In this document: in pieces, positions 6,910 to 13,529 of the stretch | Layout: every line of letters starts with the position of its first letter | Position numbering within the stretch: position 1 is the stretch's first letter | Virus record (IMG/VR): IMGVR_UViG_3300028025_003432 | Span: 1 to 32,732 of that record | Reading direction: 5' to 3' (one strand) | DNA: 32,732 nucleotides | Origin: a virus | Translations under genes and position numbers: made by a program | The notes under the pieces: model-generated | Told to the model about the DNA's origin: nothing | The model's database searches: none | What the model saw: only the letters and a program-made list of their open reading frames with translations

Positions 6910-8090
6910 TGTTGTGTCATCGTCACAGAACACCCACCTGCGTTTGCACAAGATTGCTGCAGCAAGTATGTCTGATTAGTATTCCCTTGTTGTAAAACAT
7001 TAACAGTCGAAGAGCCACCACTATTAGTCACTTCAATTCTAGCAGAATGAGCACCAGCATCTTTTTGGTCTAAGGAAACTGTGTGCCCATTTCCTGTGGC
7101 TTTTATATCCGAATATTTAGTTCCTGTTCCAACTTGATTGTTTGTAATATTATTAGTATTACCATTAATTATGATAAAACTGGTTTTCTCTGCATCGCCT
7201 GTCTGCGATACATTTACTGTATTTGTATTACCTGTCACATCAACAGAACTATAATGTCCTGGAGTTGACGCTGTGCCTGAATTAGATTGATACACATTGG
7301 TTATATTAGAACTGCCATTTATATTAATGTTAGAGTAGTTCTTCCAACCCAACTGGTCTAGCCCAATTGAATTACTATCACCCTGTATTGTTATGTCAGT
7401 TAAATGATATGTTCCTGACTGTAAAACATCTACTGTATTATATGAACCAACTTGATTCACATAAATTTGATTGGCAATAGTTTGTCTATTTCTTGCAGCA
7501 GTTTTGTTTGTTTGTTGTAGTGTTGTTATACCAACTTGAATCGCTGGTTGCCAGTATGTTGAAACAGTTGCTAAGGATGTCGTCGGAATTATTTCCCACG
7601 TATTGTTTTGAACCCACTGTAGATTTACCATGGCACCACCACCATTTTCATAGTATATTAGTTCTATTGGTACTGTTCCTGCAGGTAATGATACACTACC
7701 AGATCTAAAAGCACCACCACTTTCAATCCAGCTATCAACTACCTGAGTATTATTAACTTTGATTCGTATACCATCATCAGCCTGTCCACCAAAACTATAT
7801 GTGCCAGCTGTTGGTATGTTAATAAATCCATAAAATCTTACAATAACACCCTCTGCTCTTCCAGAATTTAAAACTGCTCCACCACCCCATCCAAAGTTTA
7901 CAGTACTGACTATTCCTGAACTTAACTTTGTACGATTGTTAATAGTTCCATCTGCAGCTTGAGTGTAGGTAGGCATCGCTCCACCTGCAGCATACGTGTC
8001 ATACAACAATCCATTAGTTTGAGCATCTATATCCTGACTGTTAGCAGAAAAGTAGATAAACGCAGAAAGTAAAATTAAAAACTTTTTCAT
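6906..8090 (-). CDS. Secreted PA14-domain protein with C-terminal curlin repeats
   Basis: A 394-residue protein with a Sec signal peptide (MKKFLILLSAFIYFSANS). It has a PA14-like carbohydrate-binding beta-barrel at about 25-170, including VRFYGFINIPTAGTYSFGG, the ADDGIRIKVNN core and LPAGTVPIELIYYENGGGA. About 200 residues of curlin-type repeats follow, with N-x-[IV]-x-[IV]-x-Q units such as YNTVDVLQSG, TNTVNVSQTG and GGSSTVNVLQQGN. A Cys pair (C-x5-C) lies close to the C-terminus. It could be an adhesive or glycan-binding amyloid subunit or nucleator. Both ends are ATGA overlaps, with FecR upstream and the cyclase downstream. PA14 was assigned by pattern; the curlin repeats are clear. Confidence 0.85.
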   Translation of the reverse strand: MKKFLILLSAFIYFSANSQDIDAQTNGLLYDTYAAGGAMPTYTQAADGTINNRTKLSSGIVSTVNFGWGGGAVLNSGRAEGVIVRFYGFINIPTAGTYSFGGQADDGIRIKVNNTQVVDSWIESGGAFRSGSVSLPAGTVPIELIYYENGGGAMVNLQWVQNNTWEIIPTTSLATVSTYWQPAIQVGITTLQQTNKTAARNRQTIANQIYVNQVGSYNTVDVLQSGTYHLTDITIQGDSNSIGLDQLGWKNYSNININGSSNITNVYQSNSGTASTPGHYSSVDVTGNTNTVNVSQTGDAEKTSFIIINGNTNNITNNQVGTGTKYSDIKATGNGHTVSLDQKDAGAHSARIEVTNSGGSSTVNVLQQGNTNQTYLLQQSCANAGGCSVTMTQQ

Positions 8091-9169
8091 TTTTGTATCA
8101 ACGTAATTGTAGTGCTACCACCCTTGTTAATATTTTGTATGTATGTTGCACCTTGTTGAGTATACACAATTGTTTTATCCTCTGTAACCGATGCTCTTAC
8201 GCAAGCAGTGCTAGATGCAGAGAATTTACATACGTTTACCATTGTTTGATCATCATTAAAGAAATAGTATGCACCAACAGATGCTTTAAAATCTGGCAAC
8301 AGACGACTCTCTGCTGACAGAGAATCTTTACTCAAATTGTCTGCATCAGCATCCAACATGTTAAACAGAAAGTTAATGTCAAGTAAATTAATATCTAACT
8401 CTTTAAAGTTCTCTAACTTATTTTCGTCCAAGTCTTTAAATGCCAATAAGTCTACATTTAAAAAGTTCTTATCTAAAAGACTTTTAGATTCACGCATCTC
8501 TATTTCTTTGATTTCTTTTGGAGGAGATACAATAAGAAGATTGTCGATATTTGCTTGGTCTATACTTACAATAACTGGAGCAGTTGGTGCTGTAGTTAAA
8601 GAAGCCACCACCGTAGTTTGATATGGTTCATTCATGAATACTTCTCCTGCATCGTTTTTAACTGAAATGGCTCCAGTAACGCAGGACTTTTTCTTTTCAT
8701 CGCAAGACGGTAACAGCATAATTAAACTGCGACCCAATTCATCAACAGTCATAGAAAAGTCAGTACCCCTAACTGCCACTGTAGCAGTAGGGGTATTAAC
8801 GGCAACTTGTTGTGGATTAGTTTTTGCGATTTGACCACTTGCGTAACGAGCAGTGCCCATTACAACTTTCATAGCGAGTTTTCCTGAACCTTTCTTCGGA
8901 TCATACACGAAGTCATCTACCACTAGCTTACTCTGCTCTGTGATATTGACTGTCGTGTTATCCTCGAAAGTTAGTTTGGCTTTCGCCTTTGCAGTAACAA
9001 TTGTATCATTCATTTCTACTCCAGAGCCAACTTTGGATGGAATAGAATTTTTATTACGTACTATTTCTGTTGGACCAGTCTGTTCTGTGACTTTGCCAAC
9101 TGCAGCAAAATTAGTTTGACTGAGTGATAGAAATAGTATTGCTGTTACCAGACGAATTAATATTAACAT
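8087..9169 (-). CDS. Secreted FecR-domain protein of the curli-like operon
   Basis: A 360-residue protein with a Sec signal peptide (residues 1-23, cleaved near NFAA). The FecR domain spans about 25-190. Its signature is VAVNTPTATVAVRGTDFSM, preceded by FEDNTTVNITEQSKLVVDDF. It has no membrane span and no sigma-regulator N-domain, so it is unlikely to be a classical FecR anti-sigma protein; it resembles the stand-alone periplasmic FecR proteins that sit next to CHASE2 cyclases in bacteria (from memory). The middle (about 205-290) is a Leu/Asp/Lys-rich helical segment. The last 20 residues (YIQNINKGGSTTITLIQ) look like one curlin strand pair. Cys pairs C-x6-C and C-x8-C suggest disulfides. The start overlaps the curlin gene by 59 bases. 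Confidence 0.88.
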   Translation of the reverse strand: MLILIRLVTAILFLSLSQTNFAAVGKVTEQTGPTEIVRNKNSIPSKVGSGVEMNDTIVTAKAKAKLTFEDNTTVNITEQSKLVVDDFVYDPKKGSGKLAMKVVMGTARYASGQIAKTNPQQVAVNTPTATVAVRGTDFSMTVDELGRSLIMLLPSCDEKKKSCVTGAISVKNDAGEVFMNEPYQTTVVASLTTAPTAPVIVSIDQANIDNLLIVSPPKEIKEIEMRESKSLLDKNFLNVDLLAFKDLDENKLENFKELDINLLDINFLFNMLDADADNLSKDSLSAESRLLPDFKASVGAYYFFNDDQTMVNVCKFSASSTACVRASVTEDKTIVYTQQGATYIQNINKGGSTTITLIQK

Positions 9170-9707
9170 TTTGTACAGTCATTCCAGATTGTGTCACACC
9201 AACTGTATTTGTATTACCAGTAATAGTAGCATTCATGGTAGTAGTTCCAGTTGCAGTACTTGTATGAGTCACGTTATTAGTATCTCCAGTCACAGTAATG
9301 TTACTAGTGTGGTTAGCACCAGAACCTAAGTTTTGAGTAATAGTATTATCGTCACCAGTAATAGTTTGCGTAATAGTAGATCCTGAGCATCCTGCAGAAA
9401 CAGTAGTTCCACAATCGATAGTTTGTATGTTACCACTACCTGTTGTAAGAATTGTAGTGTCAGCGGATGAACCATTCACGACCATTGCTAAGATGTTATT
9501 GTCTCCAATTTGGTCAATTGCCACAGTGTTAGAACCACTGCCAATATAAATCGAATCGGTGTTATTACCGATAGTGTTACCCACACCTTGTTGTGTGATA
9601 GTAACAGTAGAACTAGAACCAACTTGTTCTATATAAATGTCATTAGCATAACCAAAAGAACTAACACCAAGCAAGCTAATCATAGCGACTGCTTTTAGTC
9701 CTTTCAT
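9111..9707 (-). CDS. Curlin-repeat (CsgA/CsgB-like) amyloid subunit
   Basis: A 198-residue secreted protein with a signal peptide (MKGLKAVAMISLLGVSSFGYA). The rest consists of curlin-like repeats with Asn/Gln ladder residues: IYIEQVGSSSTVTITQQGVGN, GSNTVAIDQIGDNN, ITQTITGDDNTITQNLG, ITGNTNTVGVTQSG and a terminal NSNTISITQSN. Repeats are more irregular and Thr-richer than E. coli CsgA, and a C-x7-C pair interrupts them. It is the likely main or minor fibre subunit for the CsgG/CsgF pore encoded upstream. Its ribosome site (AAGGAC) and TAATATG junction with csgG indicate tight coupling. Confidence 0.9.
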   Translation of the reverse strand: MKGLKAVAMISLLGVSSFGYANDIYIEQVGSSSTVTITQQGVGNTIGNNTDSIYIGSGSNTVAIDQIGDNNILAMVVNGSSADTTILTTGSGNIQTIDCGTTVSAGCSGSTITQTITGDDNTITQNLGSGANHTSNITVTGDTNNVTHTSTATGTTTMNATITGNTNTVGVTQSGMTVQNVNINSSGNSNTISITQSN

Positions 9708-9708
9708 A

Positions 9709-10500
9709 TTATTGTCCTTTTTGTTTAGATTTAAATTTCCATAATCCTTTTCGCTCGCCCTCTATAATCATCTCATAGACAGCCTGTTCAATAGCTACAC
9801 GAACAGCGTATGTTGTCGGTTCATTGATACCTTGCCCAGTTTCTAATTCTAGGGCTTTTGTTCCAGCATCAATAAATCTAAACACACCGATATTAGAAAC
9901 ACTACTGTAAATAGTTTTACTTACCGCAGTGCTCAACAAAACCTCTCCGCTACTCACACTTACTAAGCGTAGAGATATAACAACTTCATCGACACGATAT
10001 TGCTCGCTTCCACCAATTCCTAAAAATCTTGCACCATTACCACCTGAACGCACATTAGAGTCATAACCGATAATACCACCATCAATCATGATACCTGCAA
10101 CAGTCATTGGTTTTAATGGTGTCGCACCCTTACCTTCATAAACTTCTCGTTGATTACGAATCAATTGTCTTTCTTTTATTAAGTTGTCAAGTCCAACTCG
10201 TTCAACAACTTTAAACCATCCAGTGCTATCTTTTAGTGCTTTAATTAAAAATACTTCAGAACCTTGTGTCACTGCTTTACTGAACAAAGCCATTTTATCA
10301 CTTGGTTTGTTTTGTCCAGTTTTATCTTGAAATCCATAAACTGCCACTGTCATTGGTGGACCATCTAGTTCTGGTAATTTTTCTATTAGACTTTTCTTTG
10401 GTTCAAGTTTAACTGGTTCTTGATCACCAAATGCCTGCATATTGACAGAGGCACATCCAGTTAGTGCTAGTGCAATCAGAGATATTAGTATCGTTTTCAT
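9709..10500 (-). CDS. csgG: CsgG-like curli secretion channel lipoprotein
   Basis: A 263-residue outer-membrane lipoprotein. The lipobox LALTGC places the lipidated Cys at 16. Family signatures run the length of the protein: MTVAVYGFQDKTGQNKPS; ALKDSTGWFKVVERVGLDNL; IKERQLIRNQRE; GIMIDGGIIGYDSNVRSGG; ARFLGIGGSEQYRVDEV; SLRLVSVSSGEVL; GVFRFIDAG; and a final RKGLWKFK. E. coli CsgG forms a nonameric pore that exports curli subunits. Around the constriction loop the Phe is kept (ALFSKAV), but the Tyr51 and Asn55 equivalents seem replaced and the loop is one residue longer. The C-terminal tail is about 20 residues shorter. I chose ATG 10500 (TAATATG after the csgF stop) because it gives a clean lipoprotein signal. 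Confidence 0.95.
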   Translation of the reverse strand: MKTILISLIALALTGCASVNMQAFGDQEPVKLEPKKSLIEKLPELDGPPMTVAVYGFQDKTGQNKPSDKMALFSKAVTQGSEVFLIKALKDSTGWFKVVERVGLDNLIKERQLIRNQREVYEGKGATPLKPMTVAGIMIDGGIIGYDSNVRSGGNGARFLGIGGSEQYRVDEVVISLRLVSVSSGEVLLSTAVSKTIYSSVSNIGVFRFIDAGTKALELETGQGINEPTTYAVRVAIEQAVYEMIIEGERKGLWKFKSKQKGQ

Positions 10501-10501
10501 A

Positions 10502-10969
10502 TTAGAAACTAAATGTGGCGATTGGCACAACGACCTGTGTAACAGTCCCTTGTGTATCTCTAATTGTTAATTGAACTTGTGTGGCAGAACCATTGTCGTA
10601 TAGTTTTTCCCAAGTGATAGAAGATCCTTGGAAATCCACAGTGCCAGTGTTTGAGCTACCATCTGAAAACATCTGGTCAGCTAACTGTTTTGAAAGTTGC
10701 GCATAGATTCTTGACTCTAGATTGTTCAAGAATTTGGCAATATTTGTGTTGTTCTTAGCTCTTGCTGCTGCATCTTCTGCAGCTTTGGCTTCGTCTTTAA
10801 GTTTTTGTTTTCTTGATGATTCTAACTGCTCGATAGTTAGAACGTGTGCTGAGTATCCCTGTCCACTGAAAGCAGGGGAGTTGAATTGGTGTACGAGTTC
10901 TCCTGCATTACTGTTTAAACTGACTATCAGCAGACCCAGGAGGGATTTTCTTAAGTGATGCCTTGACAT
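10502..10969 (-). CDS. csgF: CsgF-like curli assembly factor
   Basis: A 155-residue secreted protein. The signal peptide ends near SNA, and the mature N-terminus (GELVHQFNSPAFSGQGYS) matches the CsgF segment that plugs into the CsgG pore (E. coli F-R-N-P-N-F-G-G-N). An Ala/Lys-rich helix (about 48-75) and a C-terminal beta part with WEKLYDNG and VQLTIRDTQGTVTQVVVP agree with the family. In E. coli CsgF couples export to fibre nucleation at the cell surface. The start lies 62 bases inside the upstream gene, but the signal peptide requires it. It directly precedes csgG. Confidence 0.9.
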   Translation of the reverse strand: MSRHHLRKSLLGLLIVSLNSNAGELVHQFNSPAFSGQGYSAHVLTIEQLESSRKQKLKDEAKAAEDAAARAKNNTNIAKFLNNLESRIYAQLSKQLADQMFSDGSSNTGTVDFQGSSITWEKLYDNGSATQVQLTIRDTQGTVTQVVVPIATFSF

Positions 10970-11243
10970 CTTCTATTCCGTTCGTTTTGTTATCGTCGGT
11001 GGGCTGTTGCCCATCTTTTTCTCTTAATGACAAGATAACATTCACTTTCTGATTCAAACGGATAAGATCGTTATCCAACATCCTAATGCGATCGATTAGA
11101 TCAATCAGAACTTTACTAGCTTCACCTGTTACTGGCTTAATTTCTGTGGTTACCCACTGCCAGACATAATAAACAAAGTAACCCAAACCACCTGCTGCAA
11201 TTATCGGGAAACCATACTTATTGACTAACTCAACGACATCCAT
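10908..11243 (-). CDS. Small membrane protein, paralogue of the 11412-11690 product
   Basis: A 111-residue protein starting at ATG 11243, preceded by GAGAGTGAAA. One membrane segment (VNKYGFPIIAAGGLGYFVYYVW, about 6-27) is followed by an amphipathic coiled region (DRIRMLDNDLIRLNQKVNVIL) and a polar tail. It is clearly related to the protein encoded at 11412-11690: both share GFPI-AA---GYFV and D-R-----DxxRxxxKV---L. The pattern is compatible with small holin-like or virion-assembly membrane proteins of marine phages, but the function is unknown. Its 3' end overlaps csgF by 62 bases. Confidence 0.7.
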   Translation of the reverse strand: MDVVELVNKYGFPIIAAGGLGYFVYYVWQWVTTEIKPVTGEASKVLIDLIDRIRMLDNDLIRLNQKVNVILSLREKDGQQPTDDNKTNGIEDVKASLKKIPPGSADSQFKQ

Positions 11244-11412
11244 TTTCACTCTCGCTCTTTTGTATCTTTTGAAAGACGATTCTTCCATCAAATGTCACAT
11301 TAGCAACATAACGATCGCCATCTTTAAGATGTAGTTTATCAGCTGTTAATTCTTTGTCCATCATAATAGTACCATTTTCTAGCACATCAAAGACATAATC
11401 TACAAATAACAT
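11230..11412 (-). CDS. Small soluble phage protein, 60 aa
   Basis: A 60-residue beta-rich protein (MLFVDYVFDVLENGTIMMD, then KLHLKDGDRYVANVTFDGRI). The ATG at 11412 forms TGATG with the previous stop; a TTG one codon earlier is less likely. The KDGDRY-V segment suggests an SH3/OB-like barrel, but I recognise no family. It sits between two paralogous membrane protein genes. Confidence 0.65.
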   Translation of the reverse strand: MLFVDYVFDVLENGTIMMDKELTADKLHLKDGDRYVANVTFDGRIVFQKIQKSESENGCR

Positions 11413-11690
11413 CAATCTCTCCTTGCGTCACTTTGCTCTGCTCGAGCAATCCTGTCTAAATCTGGGGGTATACCCAGTGCGTGAGATACCTTAGTATCAA
11501 TTCGAATAACATCGTGGTTCATTGCTGCAACTCGTTTATCGAGAGCCATAATGATTCCCTTGATAGAGTTTACAGAACCTGTTACTCCAGCAAGGATGAA
11601 TTTAAGTGTAAGGAATACAAAGTAACCTGCAGCCATTGCTGCAGCGATTGGGAATCCGAGTTCCGCTACGATTTTTAAAAAGTCTACCAT
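11412..11690 (-). CDS. Small membrane protein with amphipathic tail
   Basis: A 92-residue protein with one long hydrophobic stretch (about 8-35, ELGFPIAAAMAAGYFVFLTLKF). Then comes an amphipathic helix (IIMALDKRVAAMNHDVIRID) and a charged tail. It is a paralogue of the 10908-11243 product. Such pairs are found in marine T4-like phages; I cannot give a role. It is the first gene after a 53-base gap that holds a late-promoter-like CCTAAATA. Confidence 0.75.
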   Translation of the reverse strand: MVDFLKIVAELGFPIAAAMAAGYFVFLTLKFILAGVTGSVNSIKGIIMALDKRVAAMNHDVIRIDTKVSHALGIPPDLDRIARAEQSDARRD

Positions 11691-11713
11691 CGTAATCCTT
11701 ATTATTATACATC

Positions 11714-11721
11714 TATTTAGG
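11714..11721 (-). promoter_or_regulatory. T4-late-like promoter element CCTAAATA
   Basis: CCTAAATA on the minus strand lies 23 bases upstream of the ATG at 11690, in one of the few gaps of the window. T4-like phages use TATAAATA-type late promoters, and the same 8-mer (preceded by T in both) occurs upstream of the gene at 28832. If real, it would drive the membrane protein genes and the curli-like operon late in infection. A TATAAT at 11704-11709 also occurs here but has no -35 at normal spacing. Confidence 0.4.
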
Positions 11722-11743
11722 ATTACCTATGGTTGCAAGAGTG

Positions 11744-12958
11744 TTACTTTTTCTGTAAGTCTTGAACTTCTTTTTCGATGGTTTTTACACCAGTTGATTG
11801 AAACACGTCGCTAACTTTATTCAAGAAAGATTGTGTTTTTGATGGGTTTAACTTCTGTGCGAGTTCTTCCTCAGTCTCTGGAGTGATACGTCTTCCAGCT
11901 GAGTCGTATTCTATACGCTTTTTAACTCTGTCATATAACTCAGGTTCCCAGTCCTTAGAATGCTCTTCTATTTTAATTTCTGGTAACTCTGTTTCTTCTG
12001 CTTCTTTAAAGGTTTGTTCATAGTCCATACCATCGACTTTAGCGACAGTAACTTCCTCCTGAACACTGACTTTATCTTCAATATCCACACCCTTCTTTGC
12101 GAAGAATTTGTCCCACGTATTTGGTTGATAGATGGCAGAAATACCAGTATATGGATCGTAATTTAAATCTCCAGGTTTTAAATCTGAAGAAAACGAAATA
12201 GGTGGTAATCCACCATCTCTTCTTAATTGCCAGTTTGCAGCAACTAATAATAGAACAGCGAGAGGATCGAATACTAGAACAATCATTATAGTAACGATTC
12301 TCACCGCTCTCTCTAACGTATCAGTATCTGTGCTATCATCGTAAATTAATGCAGCAATATACTTAATTGGACCTACTTCTGCTTCGACTTTCCTGACTTC
12401 GCTGGCGATTGGCGCACGCTCTTCGTTGAGTTTGGCGATTTTCGCTTGACTGGAGCCGATTTCACTGAGGATTCTGGCTCTGTCTTTTTGCTGGTTTCTT
12501 CTAATGGAAATGGCACGCTCTGCTCCACTGGCTTCTGTGGTTCTTGAGATGGTTTGGTCAACTTGCTGATCCAATTGAGAAAGTTCTTTACGATTTGCAT
12601 TGATATTTTCCTTTTCTGTTTTGATTTTCTCATCAATCAACGCTAACTTAGAGGAAACATCTCCAGTAGGAATTGCTTGGTCTAAGTGTGCCTTTGATAA
12701 GAATCCGAAAATGCCCATTGAAGTTAGTAACATCAATACTACGAGGGCTATGGTGAAATATGACTTCATCAATATTGGAATTTCTTTCCAAGAACGATAA
12801 AGCCATGATGCCACTACGAGTTTCGATGCTTCGAGCAAAGAACCCATAATAACAATCGGCACTGTAGCTGCAGCAAAGATTGCGACTAATCCAGCAACAG
12901 CATACCATGCTGCTACAGCGGATAATGATAGTGCAACTACAAATAAAAGGTATGTCAT
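11744..12958 (-). CDS. Large membrane and coiled-coil phage protein
   Basis: A 404-residue protein. Three membrane segments come first (about 5-25, 28-55 and 65-87). A long coiled coil follows (about 105-195, with KLALIDEKIKTEKENINANRKE), then a pair of hydrophobic helices near 218-240 (IVTIMIVLVFDPLAVLLLVAAN) and an acidic, Glu-rich cytoplasmic tail. The layout recurs in marine T4-like phages without known function. Its start overlaps the GIY-YIG gene stop as ATGA. The membrane-coiled-coil design could serve virion assembly or membrane remodelling, which is only a guess. Confidence 0.75.
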   Translation of the reverse strand: MTYLLFVVALSLSAVAAWYAVAGLVAIFAAATVPIVIMGSLLEASKLVVASWLYRSWKEIPILMKSYFTIALVVLMLLTSMGIFGFLSKAHLDQAIPTGDVSSKLALIDEKIKTEKENINANRKELSQLDQQVDQTISRTTEASGAERAISIRRNQQKDRARILSEIGSSQAKIAKLNEERAPIASEVRKVEAEVGPIKYIAALIYDDSTDTDTLERAVRIVTIMIVLVFDPLAVLLLVAANWQLRRDGGLPPISFSSDLKPGDLNYDPYTGISAIYQPNTWDKFFAKKGVDIEDKVSVQEEVTVAKVDGMDYEQTFKEAEETELPEIKIEEHSKDWEPELYDRVKKRIEYDSAGRRITPETEEELAQKLNPSKTQSFLNKVSDVFQSTGVKTIEKEVQDLQKK

Positions 12959-13383
12959 AATTTGTTTTTAATATGAGAGCCATGGACTCGAACAGAGATC
13001 TGTCCGTTATAATAGTCGTCTGATTCTAATACTTTCCTTCCAAATTGCTCTCGTGCCTCAACATACGAGCACTCAGCTTTAGATTTACAAAAGAACAAAA
13101 TCTCTCGGGAAAAGTTATCCTTGCCCAGAGAGAGTACATCTTTATTTAGTTCGTCACTTGAACCGTAATAATCTTGCCAGTCAGAATCAATTTTACTTCT
13201 GACTTTCTTTTTCTTTTTAGTTCCGTTTTTTAATTTAACTACCTTGTATGTAGTTTTACTAAATTTGGCTAATTTCTTTCCAATGTATTTACGATTGGTT
13301 GTTTTGTTTGTTATTAGATAGACAAACCCAACGCAGTCGTCTGGTAGTGTTTCAACAGTTTCGTTTTGATACGTCCAAGTCAT
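12955..13383 (-). CDS. GIY-YIG family endonuclease
   Basis: A 142-residue protein with an N-terminal GIY-YIG-type core: GFVYLITN (VYL in place of GIY) and RKYIGKK (YIG). A Lys-rich insert (TKKKKKVRSK) and YGSSDEL follow, and the candidate metal-binding Glu is in SYVEAREQ. This single-domain form is similar to nucleases of T4-like phages (Seg-like), some of which home into intergenic sites. It sits between the zinc-ribbon gene and a membrane gene with ATGA overlaps on both sides. That argues for a resident gene rather than a recent insertion. Confidence 0.8.
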   Translation of the reverse strand: MTWTYQNETVETLPDDCVGFVYLITNKTTNRKYIGKKLAKFSKTTYKVVKLKNGTKKKKKVRSKIDSDWQDYYGSSDELNKDVLSLGKDNFSREILFFCKSKAECSYVEAREQFGRKVLESDDYYNGQISVRVHGSHIKNKL

Positions 13384-13529
13384 TCTTCTTCATCAAGATC
13401 TTCCTCTTCGTAGATGTCAGCAGAACAAACTGGGCAATATACCAAATCGGCTGTTGAATGGTCATCTCCTTTGAGAACGATCTTTCCTCGTGCTCCACAT
13501 GATTCACATTCAAAGTATTTAGTTGTCAT
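13380..13529 (-). CDS. Small zinc-ribbon protein, 49 aa
   Basis: A 49-residue protein with two Cys pairs, C-E-S-C at 8-11 and C-P-V-C at 32-35, a classic zinc ribbon, and a strongly acidic tail (EEEDLDEEE). It overlaps the desaturase gene upstream by 11 bases and the GIY-YIG gene downstream by ATGA. Small zinc ribbons like this are common between metabolic genes of T4-like phages. Binding to nucleic acid or RNA polymerase is possible but not shown. Confidence 0.8.
   Translation of the reverse strand: MTTKYFECESCGARGKIVLKGDDHSTADLVYCPVCSADIYEEEDLDEEE

Noticed and set aside
8337-8621. Open frames on the plus strand opposite the FecR and neighbouring genes
   Set aside because: All plus-strand frames lie opposite well-supported minus-strand genes and lack recognisable domains, consistent junctions or ribosome sites.
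8087-9169. FecR protein as a classical TonB-linked sigma regulator
   Set aside because: It has a cleavable signal peptide, no inner-membrane span or cytoplasmic domain, and no sigma factor or TonB receptor nearby.
6906-9707. Repeated DNA motifs that might be read as a tandem repeat or CRISPR-like array
   Set aside because: The periodicity follows codons of the curlin repeats (Asn/Thr/Gln-rich); units are diverged and there are no constant repeats with spacers.
11704-11709. TATAAT as a sigma70 promoter for the 11690 gene
   Set aside because: The 17-base position upstream reads CCATAG, not a -35; TTGCAA lies at 23 bases, too far.
12373-12636. Ser/Lys-rich open frame overlapping the coiled-coil membrane protein
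   Set aside because: It lies fully inside the 11744-12958 gene in another frame, with no ribosome site or junction logic; a shadow of Lys/Glu-rich coding sequence.
12955-13383. GIY-YIG gene as evidence of an intron or recent homing event
   Set aside because: Neighbouring genes are intact, with ATGA overlaps on both sides, and no split gene or intron structure is visible.
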